Source of the DNA: G963701675 sp963701675
GTDB taxonomy: Bacteria; Planctomycetota; Planctomycetia; Gemmatales; Gemmataceae
DNA length: 64,000 nucleotides
NCBI GenBank assembly: GCA_963701675.1
Contig: OY969623.1
Coordinates: 3,100,001-3,164,000 of the forward strand
Reading direction: 5' to 3'
The translations under genes and the position numbers were made by a program. Position 1 is the first letter of the stretch; the number at the start of each line of letters is the position of its first letter. Below are positions 8,612-17,898 of the stretch, in pieces. The notes below the pieces were generated by a model. It was not told where the DNA came from. It did not search any database and saw only the letters and a program-made list of their open reading frames with translations.

Positions 8612-10138
8612 ATGAACACGGAGCAAGGCTTTGGTTGGCGGCCGATCACAAAGGGGAATTCGTCAGGCCTCGATTTCTTGGGACTTGCCGTGCCCATCGA
8701 AGGCATCCTTGATGCCGAGACGAGCGGCATCACGAATGCAACGTTTCGCGTGAGGTACTTCTCCCTCGTTCCCTGGTACTACTGGAAATACGCGATGCAG
8801 GGCGGCGAAGGAAGCGCTCGGGATCAACGCCAGTTTGCGATCGGCTTTGAGATGCTCATTGCGTACGCAAACATTGCCTGGCTCGATACTGCAGATTCCA
8901 CAATGACCGGCATTATCCGCCGCGATTACTGCGAGAGGAAATGGAAGGAAGGAAAGGCAAGATTGCCGCTGCGCGGAGATGAAGTTGGAGTAACCCCTTC
9001 CCCGACGGACGCAGCGTTGTATGGTCCTTCGCTTCGCAGGCTGAATCTCCTCGGGCGGCATGGCAAGGTCCATACCTGCCGCGATGCGGGAGCGATTTTC
9101 GCCGAAGAACTGGATACGACTTTGGGGCGCGCCGAGAGTTGCCGCCAGCTGATGGAGGCCACGTCGGTAACTCGGGATACGGTACAGAAATGGGCGGAGA
9201 AGTTGAGTTTGCTCTTGCCGTCTGAGCGGGAGACCGAACTCCTTCGAGCGCTGTTATTCGGGGCGGAGCCGTTTGCCCGCGAAGAGCTAGCACCGCGGGT
9301 CTACACGATGATTCTGCTTTTGGAGCTTGCCGGCACGGGAAACAAGGCATTCACGTCAAGCGACATGGAACTGGCCCTGGCAAGTGGCAAGGACTTGCTC
9401 GGGGAACCATTCACGCCAGAGCCTTCACTCTCCGGCGCGTACCGGCGGTGGCGGATTCTGGCTCTGCTGAAGTTGCTACGGCACTCCTCTGAGCTGGCGT
9501 TCTACGCCGTGCACACGCACGTGAGAAACACTGGAATTCCGTTTGGAACTGCTCAGCATGCTGCGGAGGACTTGATTGCTCTGGCGATGTCAAAAAGCAA
9601 AGGAGCAAGTATGCCCCGACAGTTCAAGCGGCTCGTAGAGAAGCACCAGGGAACCTTGGCGCCTGACTGGGAGCCACCGGGGTACAACGCGGAGGAGATA
9701 CTCTGTCACGCGTTGTCGACTTGTGCCTGGTGCGCCGCGGTGCTGATCGCCGAGTCCGGGGAAGGCTTGGTCGAAGAGGATGTTGCTACGGTCGGAGCAC
9801 ACGTTGACGCAGATCTCTGCGGGTGCTTCGAGAAGCTAAGTGAGCTTCTTGCGGAGCCGACGTCTTCCGCCATGCGATGGCTCTGCGTCGATCGCGGCGT
9901 TGCACGTCACTTTCAGGTTGCCGCGAGGAAACTCGCTCAACACGATACGTTTCGCCTCATTGAAGACGAAGACGGCGTGCGAGCGACAGAAAAGTGCCCA
10001 CTTCCAAATATCGCGATCCGCGTGGACTCCATGCTCTCGCTACTCGGCGATGTTGGCTTGCTCAAGAGCACCGAAGACGGATATCTGACTTCCGCCGAGA
10101 CCAGAAGATGGTACAAGTCACAGATCCGGAGACTCTAA
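8612..10138 (+). CDS. DUF6361-like protein coupled to the PLD gene
   Basis: 508 aa if started at ATG 8612, whose ATGA overlaps the TGA of the preceding frame. This typical translational coupling is preferred over the upstream in-frame start at 8573. The N-terminus reads FGWRPITKGNSSGLDFLG, then ITNATFRVRYFSLVPWYYWKY, resembling DUF6361-type proteins, whose opening W-x-(D/P) motif is followed by a TRxRYF segment. The rest is alpha-helical with no catalytic motif that I recognise. Pairing with a PLD protein suggests an anti-phage or DNA-handling module. The DUF assignment comes from memory of the motif and is only moderately sure. Confidence 0.65.
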   Translation: MNTEQGFGWRPITKGNSSGLDFLGLAVPIEGILDAETSGITNATFRVRYFSLVPWYYWKYAMQGGEGSARDQRQFAIGFEMLIAYANIAWLDTADSTMTGIIRRDYCERKWKEGKARLPLRGDEVGVTPSPTDAALYGPSLRRLNLLGRHGKVHTCRDAGAIFAEELDTTLGRAESCRQLMEATSVTRDTVQKWAEKLSLLLPSERETELLRALLFGAEPFAREELAPRVYTMILLLELAGTGNKAFTSSDMELALASGKDLLGEPFTPEPSLSGAYRRWRILALLKLLRHSSELAFYAVHTHVRNTGIPFGTAQHAAEDLIALAMSKSKGASMPRQFKRLVEKHQGTLAPDWEPPGYNAEEILCHALSTCAWCAAVLIAESGEGLVEEDVATVGAHVDADLCGCFEKLSELLAEPTSSAMRWLCVDRGVARHFQVAARKLAQHDTFRLIEDEDGVRATEKCPLPNIAIRVDSMLSLLGDVGLLKSTEDGYLTSAETRRWYKSQIRRL

Positions 10139-10469
10139 GGAAATGGGCGTGGCCCGTGCTGTCCAATTCCTGTTTATGTCCGCCGGTCCCATCGCCCGCG
10201 GGGTGTCGGTCCTCCGCGCTGGGCCCTTCGGCTTGTGTCCGCATGTCGATCAGACCGACGCAGGCAACGCCGAAAGCCGAATTCCGGCGTGTCGGACGAC
10301 GCTCACACAATTAGGAGTCCTGTGGTGTAGGTTCAATTGCTCAGCCGGGCGCCCGCCCGCGTAGGATAAGAGTATCGATTCTTGGTAGTACGCTCGCGGG
10401 CGATGGCGAGACGCCACCCAACCGGAGAACGGGGAGAACGTGCGCTGGATCGGCCCCAAGGAATATTTG
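10139..10469. other. intergenic region upstream of the methyltransferase-like gene
   Basis: About 330 bases. It contains one copy of a 26-bp direct repeat (10184-10209) whose partner lies after the next gene. No gene supported. Confidence 0.4.
10184..10209 (+). repeat. 26-bp direct repeat, left copy
   Basis: Core GGTCCCATCGCCCGCGG followed by GTGTCGG, matching 25 of 26 bases with 11776-11801. The two copies bracket the methyltransferase-like gene, as would be left by insertion or recombination of a one-gene cassette. Confidence 0.6.
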
Positions 10470-11702
10470 ATGGCAACCGAATATTCCCAACCCTCTGAGA
10501 AATCGAACGCACAGGCGGCTGGGAAGTTCGTAGCATCGCGATGGGAACACAGCGTCGCGCGTTCGTTTCTTGATTGGCGTTCGACGAGTGGGTTTGCCAT
10601 GCGGGCGATGGAGACATTTGCCGAAGCTGTCGAAGGAACTGTTCGAATCGCCACTGAGACCGGCGAACAAGCCGACCGCTTGGCCAGAAATCTCACGCCC
10701 GTCCTTCGCTCATGCGATAAGCTCACCTTCGATGAGTTGCTTGAAGCGATCCCGTACGCGGCACTACACCTACTCGACCGTTATGGCCGGGTGACGCAAG
10801 TGTTGGAGTTTCTGATCGCACGCGGGTGCCTTCCTCTCCGGCTTAAGGGAGTAAATGCCCTAGAAGTCGGTGCAGGCCCGGCACCGGCGTTGTTCGCCGC
10901 GCGAGATTTCTATGCCTCGCTGATCGACTGGCCGAAACGGGGAGACGTTGCCATCGGTGCTTTGCAAGGGTTCGATACGTTGGATCGTGGATCGGCGTGG
11001 GACCCGTTGCTCTACCGTCTATCGGAGCATTTGATGACGGATGGTGGCAACACCCTGCTCCCGGGAGCGCTCACTTTTGCCAGAAGCATTCACGACTTCG
11101 CGAACTTTTGCGTCTGGCGCCGACATCATGAGGGGCGGGCGAGGTTCGCCGAGGGGATTCTCGATGAGTTTCAAGCTTCTGAGGATGTGATCTCGCCCGA
11201 GATGGCCAACAATCTCGCTTATCAGAGTGACCCAAACTGTCCCTCCGCGTACGACATCATCTTCTTGTGCAACTTCCTGACCAACCCTGAGATGCCGGCG
11301 CGCTTCGACACGGAGCTTCGAGAGCTTACGCGGTCGTTAACACCGGGCGGTGCATTAATCGCGATGGGCGGAACGGGCGGATACTACCCAGCGCTTTTTG
11401 AGACGTTTGAAGCGATCGCAACAGAAGGTGGCCTTGCCGACATAAGCCCGTCGGAACCGTTCGCCGCAAACGAAGACGCAGCGGCGCATGCGCTGGTCGC
11501 CCGGCATGTACGAGGGAATGTCCGCTACATATTGGATCGCTGCTCCGATGACGCAACTCGCTACGCAGCCGCGCAAACACTGCCCGCCGATGTACTTTCT
11601 GACGAAGTGCCCTTCGAGTTGCCTCGATTCCGTGTCGCAGCGTTCGTCCGCCGCGCTGGACCGAGGAAGCGGTTGCGGGGCAGGAAAAAGCGGTGCGGGT
11701 GA
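10470..11702 (+). CDS. class I SAM-dependent methyltransferase-like protein
   Basis: 410 aa from ATG 10470, which has AAGGA seven bases upstream (an earlier in-frame start at 10440 lacks a ribosome site). After about 125 helical residues comes LEVGAGPAPALFAARDFY, a good match to methyltransferase motif I (E/DxGxG) that binds S-adenosyl-methionine. Further on, YDIIFLCNFLTNPEM and TRSLTPGGALIAMGG look like motifs IV and post-motif IV/V. The substrate is not evident: no NPPY or PPC DNA-methyltransferase box is present, so an RNA, protein or small-molecule target is more likely. The C-terminus is basic (RKRLRGRKKR). It lies between two defence-like modules but is not overlapped with either. Confidence 0.6.
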   Translation: MATEYSQPSEKSNAQAAGKFVASRWEHSVARSFLDWRSTSGFAMRAMETFAEAVEGTVRIATETGEQADRLARNLTPVLRSCDKLTFDELLEAIPYAALHLLDRYGRVTQVLEFLIARGCLPLRLKGVNALEVGAGPAPALFAARDFYASLIDWPKRGDVAIGALQGFDTLDRGSAWDPLLYRLSEHLMTDGGNTLLPGALTFARSIHDFANFCVWRRHHEGRARFAEGILDEFQASEDVISPEMANNLAYQSDPNCPSAYDIIFLCNFLTNPEMPARFDTELRELTRSLTPGGALIAMGGTGGYYPALFETFEAIATEGGLADISPSEPFAANEDAAAHALVARHVRGNVRYILDRCSDDATRYAAAQTLPADVLSDEVPFELPRFRVAAFVRRAGPRKRLRGRKKRCG

Positions 11703-11775
11703 GCGACATCGCCGTGGCCACTGCACTGCCCTTGGCTGAGCCCCGGCCGATCTCGATGGAAGCAGCTTCCCGCGT

Positions 11776-11801
11776 CGGTCCCATCGCCCGCGGCGTGTCG
11801 G
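11776..11801 (+). repeat. 26-bp direct repeat, right copy
   Basis: Right partner of 10184-10209 with a single mismatch, located between the methyltransferase-like gene and the 3' end of the Argonaute gene. Confidence 0.6.
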
Positions 11802-11849
11802 ATCGGAGTACGCTACGCGCGATTAGGGTGAACTCCAAAATGCTCTACA

Positions 11850-13259
11850 TCACATAAAGTACCGATAGTCGTAAGGCCGGGGTGACAGGTTTGGAAGTCG
11901 CTTCACAATCCGGGCCAGGGAGGAGGCATATTCGATGGTGACAGGCAGCCGGTCATACAGACTGTCGTTGTTCCAGTTCATTTTGGTGAGTGCAAGCAGT
12001 TCCCAGCAAAGCTCCTCCCACCCGGAGTGCCCCGTATACCGGGTTAGATAGAGGGGGGCAGGAATTCCCTTCTGTGGTGCATAGAACTTGTCGCCTGTTA
12101 CGCTTGGGACGATTCCTTGCGTCCAGTACAGCGCGTCGGTCGGGCTGAGCGGTAGGCAAGAGCCGCGGTGGACAGGATACCCTGCGATGTCATGATCCGC
12201 TGCGACCCGAATGCCGCGCCAAGGAGTGTCTTGTTGGACTTGAATCAGGTCGATGTCTATCGCTCCCCACGAGTCGAGGCAGCCGTTTATCTCGTCGTTG
12301 CGGAATGGGGTCGTCTTGTATACCACGACCCTCCTGGGCGACCGGCCATCATGACGCTTCTGGTATAGATTGTGGCTCCGAGTCATCAGGCGGCGCATCC
12401 CGTCCCTGGTAAGGTAAGGATTCTTTCCGTATTGCCTGAATTCCTCGGACTCGTAGACGAGGAACTGAAGTCCACAGCCATCGGCATCGAAGACTTGGCT
12501 ACAGCAGTTGACAAACTTCGGTCCGGAATCCGACGCCCGAATGGCGTAGCTCAGTCCGATGTACGCCGTCCCGGTATCGCCACCAGCTATCCGCCAGGGG
12601 ATGCCGCCTGCCTTGCAATAAGAAGCGATGCTGAGACGCCAGGCTACGCTTGCACGACACCGGTACGAAAGAACTTTGTCCTCCCGCAGGATTTGCAGTG
12701 GGATCGAAGCCGCCGCGCATTCGGCTTTCAGGAAATCGTGAAGGTCGTAGTCTTCGTCCCTCGGCCCCTTGAATCCGTTCGACCATTTCCCCGGAAGGAA
12801 TAGGTACAGAATGTCGAACTCGGTCGAACAACGGCGGAGTGCGTTTATCTCCGTGAGAAGGAGTTCAGCTAGTTCACGGTGCGGCTTCGCACTCTCCGCG
12901 ATGGCTTTATCCGCCGTCTGCGGCACTTCGCGGCAAAGACCATCGGCGGCTACTATCCGAATCCGAAATACCGATGAGAAACCCGGGTAGTCAATCAGGT
13001 AGTTTGCCCGTTCGTTTGGCGTCTGCGGGTGGTCCAGTTCGTTGAGAATATCACTAAACCAATCTCTCCGGCCAAAGGGCACGATGGCAGCGACGCGAAT
13101 TGGGTCCATCATCGAGTTTAGGAATGAACTGCTCAACGGCCCAAACTTCCGGAGTCCCTTAAGCGGGTGCGCCTCCCGGTCGTCTTCCCGTTCCGGGTGG
13201 AAGCTCAAATATGCTTCGTCCTGCCATAGGTGGGCCGAAAGGAAATGAGCTGCGCTCAC
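11850..13259 (-). CDS. short prokaryotic Argonaute (MID-PIWI), SPARSA type
   Basis: 469 aa, the length expected of short pAgos that have MID and PIWI but no N or PAZ domains. The PIWI segment shows TAYIGLSYAIR (about 231-241), where active Argonautes have the first catalytic Asp (IGID), and later RRVVVYKTTPFRNDEIN. The protein ends in YDYRYFM, the hydrophobic C-terminus typical of Argonautes. Loss of the Asp (Ser at 237) predicts no slicer activity, as known for short pAgos, which use a guide RNA to sense target DNA and switch on a partner effector. The ATG overlaps the stop of the SIR2-APAZ gene by 4 bases, so the two are coupled and presumably form a heterodimer. Confidence 0.85.
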   Translation of the reverse strand: MSAAHFLSAHLWQDEAYLSFHPEREDDREAHPLKGLRKFGPLSSSFLNSMMDPIRVAAIVPFGRRDWFSDILNELDHPQTPNERANYLIDYPGFSSVFRIRIVAADGLCREVPQTADKAIAESAKPHRELAELLLTEINALRRCSTEFDILYLFLPGKWSNGFKGPRDEDYDLHDFLKAECAAASIPLQILREDKVLSYRCRASVAWRLSIASYCKAGGIPWRIAGGDTGTAYIGLSYAIRASDSGPKFVNCCSQVFDADGCGLQFLVYESEEFRQYGKNPYLTRDGMRRLMTRSHNLYQKRHDGRSPRRVVVYKTTPFRNDEINGCLDSWGAIDIDLIQVQQDTPWRGIRVAADHDIAGYPVHRGSCLPLSPTDALYWTQGIVPSVTGDKFYAPQKGIPAPLYLTRYTGHSGWEELCWELLALTKMNWNNDSLYDRLPVTIEYASSLARIVKRLPNLSPRPYDYRYFM

Positions 13260-15016
13260 CCGTAGTACCTCCGAGAGAACGCGGTCGTCGAAGAAATTTC
13301 AAAGCTCGCGTCAATACCCTCCGTAAGCTCGAAGGTCTTCACCGTCCACTTCTCGTTGCCGCCCGAAAGCACATCGATCCAAGCCTTCAGAAGGTTGTTC
13401 CACTGCTTGTTGTATCTGGTCGCGTGTCGCTCGCGGATATAATCCTTGCGACGCTGGCGATCAGTGGCGGTGTGACTGTCGTTAGGTTTTGACCCGAGTA
13501 CGGTCGGTTCTAAGACGAGCCAAAGTTGATTCAAGGTTGATTCCAATCGGATGGCTAATGCTTCAGCCCACGAGAACGGCGAATGAGGGATATCGCCGAA
13601 AATCTGCTTCGCTGCTTTCACAAGCGGTTGAAGCTTTGGCTCCGCTGCTAGTTTGCCGCCGACCACCAGAAAGTGCTTTGAGCCATGTCGAATTCGGCGA
13701 AGCGGCAACTCCCTTGCGAGAGCTCGGACAATGGCGTCATAAAGAAGCGCGCGCTGCGTGCCGGGGCCTTCCAAATGATTCTTCGCAAAACTGTGGATCG
13801 TGTAGTCCCTGATATCAAAAGGTTCGAAGACTCGCTTCAACTCCGAGTCTTCACCGAAGGCTAACACACCTTCTTTCGACCGCACGGCAAGTATGTCTGT
13901 GTCGGCTGCTTCGATCGTCTGGCGGACTTCCTTAGTATTACCGATCGTGCAGTCGATCAAGCGGCACGTGCTTGGGTAGGAGCCTATGGGAAGAGCGTTT
14001 GTCCTGATCACCGGGTAGCCACCGTTGCTCGAAGGCATCGAGAGCAGCGTGAGATATTTTCGATTTGGCAGGATGATCTTCTTCGTAGGCTCGTCGATCT
14101 TCGTGTCCATGGTGGTCAGCTCCGCCATAAGCTCATCGAAGTTCTCAATTTCGACGACGGCGGCCTGAACCCCTTTCGCTATTGCGTCGTTCAGGAGCGT
14201 CGTCACCGATTCAAGAACCTGACTGCCCCGCCGACTGAGCCAGAACAATCCCTGCGTGAAGCTTGGATCATCCGATAGTGCGTCGGTCAGGGCCTTCATC
14301 ACTGACGGGTCACGGCCACTGTAGCCCGCGACGATGAGCCCATTGGTCTTACTGCTCGTGACGAGCGCTCGTCGAAGCTGAGCGTCCTGGGTTTCCAGCT
14401 CTGGCTTGATGTTCTTCAGCCGATCAGACCGAAAGTCGCCGTGGAGCTTCACAAGGACAGGCCATCGGTTTTGGTTGATCGCCGAAATGGCGACCTGTGG
14501 GTTGTCCAGGTTTGCGTGAGTCAACGATTTAGTCGTCCCATAGACCTTGGCGCACGCATCTTCCAGAAGGTGATCAAAGTTCGTTGTCCAAACAAGGTTC
14601 GCTCTGTTGCAGCGGAGCAGCCCTGCGAGGCAGAGTTGGCCGAACGACTCCCCGCCCCGGGTCACCGCCGAGTCGATGTAACTCCGCCGGTCAGACTCAT
14701 GTGGCCAAGCCTTCTGAAAGTACATCTCGTATTCTCTGGGGTCGTTTTCCTTCGGGTATTGCCCCGGAGGTTGGTCGTCGAAATACTTCTGGATTCGACG
14801 CCGAAGACGTTCGTCCGATAGATTCCCACACCGAGCTAACGAGACGTGTGTTTCAGTGCAATAAATCAGCCGCTTGAACTCCCAAATCATGTCCCAGGCG
14901 GTGGGAATCCCCGCACCCGCCGACGCCCCGGCCCCAAGAAACCACATCAGGTACGGTGCCCTAACGGGGAACAGCCGAAGGAATTCGCCATGCGAAATTT
15001 TTGGGGCTTCTTTCAT
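13256..15016 (-). CDS. SIR2-APAZ effector of a short-Argonaute (SPARSA) system
   Basis: 586 aa. The N-terminal half is a SIR2-fold NADase: GAGASAGAGIP (28-38), the TTNFD asparagine motif (144-148), catalytic-type His192 in KLHGDF and GYSGRD (231-236). The C-terminal half, roughly residues 310-586, matches in size and position the APAZ domain, which replaces the N/PAZ lobes and clamps the short Argonaute. In characterised systems the complex, once its RNA guide finds invading plasmid or phage DNA, hydrolyses NAD+ and kills or stalls the cell. Gene order (SIR2-APAZ then pAgo, 4-bp overlap) is the canonical one. The start at 15016 lacks a strong Shine-Dalgarno sequence. APAZ is inferred from context and length. 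Confidence 0.85.
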   Translation of the reverse strand: MKEAPKISHGEFLRLFPVRAPYLMWFLGAGASAGAGIPTAWDMIWEFKRLIYCTETHVSLARCGNLSDERLRRRIQKYFDDQPPGQYPKENDPREYEMYFQKAWPHESDRRSYIDSAVTRGGESFGQLCLAGLLRCNRANLVWTTNFDHLLEDACAKVYGTTKSLTHANLDNPQVAISAINQNRWPVLVKLHGDFRSDRLKNIKPELETQDAQLRRALVTSSKTNGLIVAGYSGRDPSVMKALTDALSDDPSFTQGLFWLSRRGSQVLESVTTLLNDAIAKGVQAAVVEIENFDELMAELTTMDTKIDEPTKKIILPNRKYLTLLSMPSSNGGYPVIRTNALPIGSYPSTCRLIDCTIGNTKEVRQTIEAADTDILAVRSKEGVLAFGEDSELKRVFEPFDIRDYTIHSFAKNHLEGPGTQRALLYDAIVRALARELPLRRIRHGSKHFLVVGGKLAAEPKLQPLVKAAKQIFGDIPHSPFSWAEALAIRLESTLNQLWLVLEPTVLGSKPNDSHTATDRQRRKDYIRERHATRYNKQWNNLLKAWIDVLSGGNEKWTVKTFELTEGIDASFEISSTTAFSRRYYG

Positions 15017-15424
15017 CGAGGAGTCTCACGGGAGTAAGCCGTACTATTTCATCGGGCGATCCCAGCGGGGTTCATCTTCCGTGCCGGTCAGCACGCATCC
15101 TTACAAACCCAGGTATTCTACCCAGCTGACACTTCAATCTAAAGATTTGGTAGGCAATGGGCCGGGCGCAGGATCCTCCGCAAGAACTCCGAAGACTGCT
15201 AGCTAGCTTCCCTTTCGCACGACATTGATCTTGCGCAGCCGGCTCCGACGGCCGACTCTGCGGTCCAGGTTGGCAGCACATGACGAGAGTTTAGGAAGAT
15301 GGATCAGGTATGTTGAATGGCGGAGTGCTGCGCTTCGGTCCCATGGACCGGATTTGGTTCAGCCGTTAAGGGACACACTTTCGCACGACTGGGTCCCTTT
15401 GCTCTGAATCCCAATGCCGACTGC
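15017..15424. other. intergenic region upstream of the SPARSA pair
   Basis: About 400 bases between the SIR2-APAZ start and the 3' end of the FG-GAP gene. It should carry the SPARSA promoter (read leftward) and the terminator or 3' end of nothing else, since the secreted gene ends at its far side. No convincing promoter boxes, hairpin or ORF were recognised. Confidence 0.4.
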
Positions 15425-17860
15425 TTAGGCTATCTCCGTAGAAAGCAAATCAGACTCCGCGTTGTTTGGGCCGGCATCTACGACGCGTGCGAGGTGACGC
15501 GACGCATGTTTCGGCCGGATCGCTATCGCTGTTGCGTCGTCATCCACGGGCCTAATCGTTGAGCGGCGAGATGTTTGCGTCTGAGTGGCGGTCGGAAGCA
15601 ACGTCTCCGCAGTATCCACGTCCAGTGGGGCGGACGGTCGTGGACCGTCTCCGATCGGCAGCGGCGGCCAGTCTGCGGCGTTAAGGTGCACGGCAACATA
15701 GCCGAAGTTGACCTGCCCGATAGACAAATTCCCGCTGGCCGCCAGATCCGGCAGGCCGTCGCCGGTGAAATCAGCGGCCGCCAGGAAGTTGCCGGTGCCC
15801 GGCGCCGCGGTATAAGAAAGTGGTGGACCGAAGCCACCGTCGCCATCACCGAGTAGGACGATGATAGTGTTTTCGGCACTGGTGTCGATTTCTCCCACAG
15901 CGAGATCCAGCACCCCGTCACCGTCGAAGTCGGTCGCACGGAAACCTAGGACATAGACACCACCCATTGGGTAATTGATAAATGGTTGAAACGTGCCATT
16001 TCCGTTTCCGAGTAGCACACTGACCGTGCCGTTGCCGGAGCCAGCATCATTGGCCGATGCGATGTCGATTTGCGAATCGCCGTTGAAGTCGCCGACGGCA
16101 ACTTTCTGCACCCCTCCTTGGGTTGAGATGAATAGCGACGGTTGGAAACTGCCGTCGCCGTTGCCTAACACCACTTCCACGCGATTGGAAGTACTGCTGT
16201 TCTTCGCGGCAACGTCCAGGTTGCCATCCTCGTTGAAGTCAGCCACCACGATGTCGTCGTCCACGAAGGTGTGAGAAATCACGTCGGCTGGTTCGAAAGT
16301 GCCGTCGCCGTTCCCAAGCAGGACCGCGAAATAGCTATGAAGGGCTACCACAAGATCGACATCGCCGTCATTGTTTAGGTCAGCTGATGCCAGGCCCGTG
16401 GCGTTGTTTAGAACGTCATACATGACCGGCGGCTGAAACGTTCCGTCACCGTTTCCCAACAAGACCGCCACGTCGTTGTGTGCTCCCATATGCGTGGCGA
16501 TATCGAGATTCCCATCTCCGTCAAAGTCATCCACGACCGGATCGAAAACATACCCGCCGATTGGAATATCCACGGGCGCTTGGAATCCACCGACTCCATC
16601 CCCGAAGTGAAGGCTCACGGTCTTTTCGCTAACGCTTGTGACCACCATGTCGGAGTTGCCGTCGCCGTTGAGATCGCCAGTGGCAATTCCACTAGTGCCT
16701 TTATGGACCGAGTAGGCGACCGTAGCTGGAAATGCACCGCCGCCTGTCAACATAATCGCGACACCCGAGCCGGCGGCATCTGAGACGGCAACGTCTAGTT
16801 GGGCGTCGGCGTCAAAGTCCGCCACGGCCAACCCCGCGGCTTCCATCTCCGCGATTAGCTGCATGGGCATGTCAAGCGTGCCATCGCCGTTGCCTGAATG
16901 AATGCTGACCGTGGTTCCGCTCTGGTTGGCGGTAATTACATCGAGATTGCCGTCACCCGTAACATCGGCGATGCGCACCGCGATGGCGTTATCACCCGTG
17001 TAGTAGTAGCCGGCGGCTGCCGCAAACGTACCGTCACCAGTGCCGAGTCGCACAGTGACCGCTCCCAGTACGGTACGGTGCGCCGTTACCAAATCAGGTT
17101 TGCCGTCGCCGTTCAGATCACCTGCCGCGACCCCGTATGGATTGTCGCCCATCTCATAAGCGGCCATCGGCTTCAGCGTACCGTCGCCCCGTCCCAACAA
17201 CACGCCGAGCGTGTCGTCGCCGGAATTTGCCACAGCCACATCATTGAATCCGTCTCCGTCGAAGTCGGCCGCAACGATCGAGCGCGGACTATCTCCGGCC
17301 GCGTAGGATGCGGCGGGGGCGAACGTGCCGGCGCCACTGTTGATCAGTACGCTCACCGTTCCGGATGCGTTTCGGTTGACGACCGCAAGATCGAGCGCAC
17401 CGTCGCTGTTAAGGTCCGTCACCGCGATGTCCCATGGCGTCGTCCCCGCTGCATAGGTCACCGGTCGCCGAAACAAGCCTGTGCCTGAACCGCGCAAGAT
17501 CGCGACGGTGCCGCTGTCTAGATTGGTGACGACGAGATCGGTGCGGCCGTCACCGTTGACGTCGCCGGCGGCAATTGAGTTCGGCGACGAACCGCCGGTG
17601 GGAAAACTCGTCGCTGCACCAAACACGCCGCCTCCGGTGTTGAGCAGCACGCTCACCTTGCCCGGCGTTGTTTGATTGGTGATGGCGATGTCTTGCAGAC
17701 CGTCGCCATTGAAGTCGTGGGCCACCATGTCAGTCGGGTTCGTCCCGGCCGGGTATACCGGCGGCGTGACGAATGCCGGAAGGTCACGGTGCTCCAGGGT
17801 TTCCAAGACAAGCCGCTTCCGCCCAAAATGGTTCGCGAGTCGAGAGAATCGTCGAGTCAT
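15425..17860 (-). CDS. secreted FG-GAP/VCBS repeat beta-propeller protein
   Basis: 811 aa from ATG 17860, chosen because GGAGGAG stands about eight bases upstream (an in-frame ATG at 17881 does not). The N-terminus has a basic stretch and LVLETLEHRDLPAF, the planctomycete LExLExRxLP signature of exported giant proteins. The body is a run of about a dozen FG-GAP/VCBS blades of the type DFNGDGxxDIAVxN...VLLGNGDGTF, whose Asp-rich loops bind calcium. Such propellers serve adhesion or surface interaction. The C-terminus (IRPKHASRHL...ESDLLSTEIA) is closely similar to that of the next gene, so the two are paralogues. First of six same-strand secreted-protein genes by position, last in reading order. 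Confidence 0.85.
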   Translation of the reverse strand: MTRRFSRLANHFGRKRLVLETLEHRDLPAFVTPPVYPAGTNPTDMVAHDFNGDGLQDIAITNQTTPGKVSVLLNTGGGVFGAATSFPTGGSSPNSIAAGDVNGDGRTDLVVTNLDSGTVAILRGSGTGLFRRPVTYAAGTTPWDIAVTDLNSDGALDLAVVNRNASGTVSVLINSGAGTFAPAASYAAGDSPRSIVAADFDGDGFNDVAVANSGDDTLGVLLGRGDGTLKPMAAYEMGDNPYGVAAGDLNGDGKPDLVTAHRTVLGAVTVRLGTGDGTFAAAAGYYYTGDNAIAVRIADVTGDGNLDVITANQSGTTVSIHSGNGDGTLDMPMQLIAEMEAAGLAVADFDADAQLDVAVSDAAGSGVAIMLTGGGAFPATVAYSVHKGTSGIATGDLNGDGNSDMVVTSVSEKTVSLHFGDGVGGFQAPVDIPIGGYVFDPVVDDFDGDGNLDIATHMGAHNDVAVLLGNGDGTFQPPVMYDVLNNATGLASADLNNDGDVDLVVALHSYFAVLLGNGDGTFEPADVISHTFVDDDIVVADFNEDGNLDVAAKNSSTSNRVEVVLGNGDGSFQPSLFISTQGGVQKVAVGDFNGDSQIDIASANDAGSGNGTVSVLLGNGNGTFQPFINYPMGGVYVLGFRATDFDGDGVLDLAVGEIDTSAENTIIVLLGDGDGGFGPPLSYTAAPGTGNFLAAADFTGDGLPDLAASGNLSIGQVNFGYVAVHLNAADWPPLPIGDGPRPSAPLDVDTAETLLPTATQTQTSRRSTIRPVDDDATAIAIRPKHASRHLARVVDAGPNNAESDLLSTEIA

Positions 17861-17898
17861 TGGAGCACTCCTCCAGTGCAAGGGTAATGGCTTCGTGA

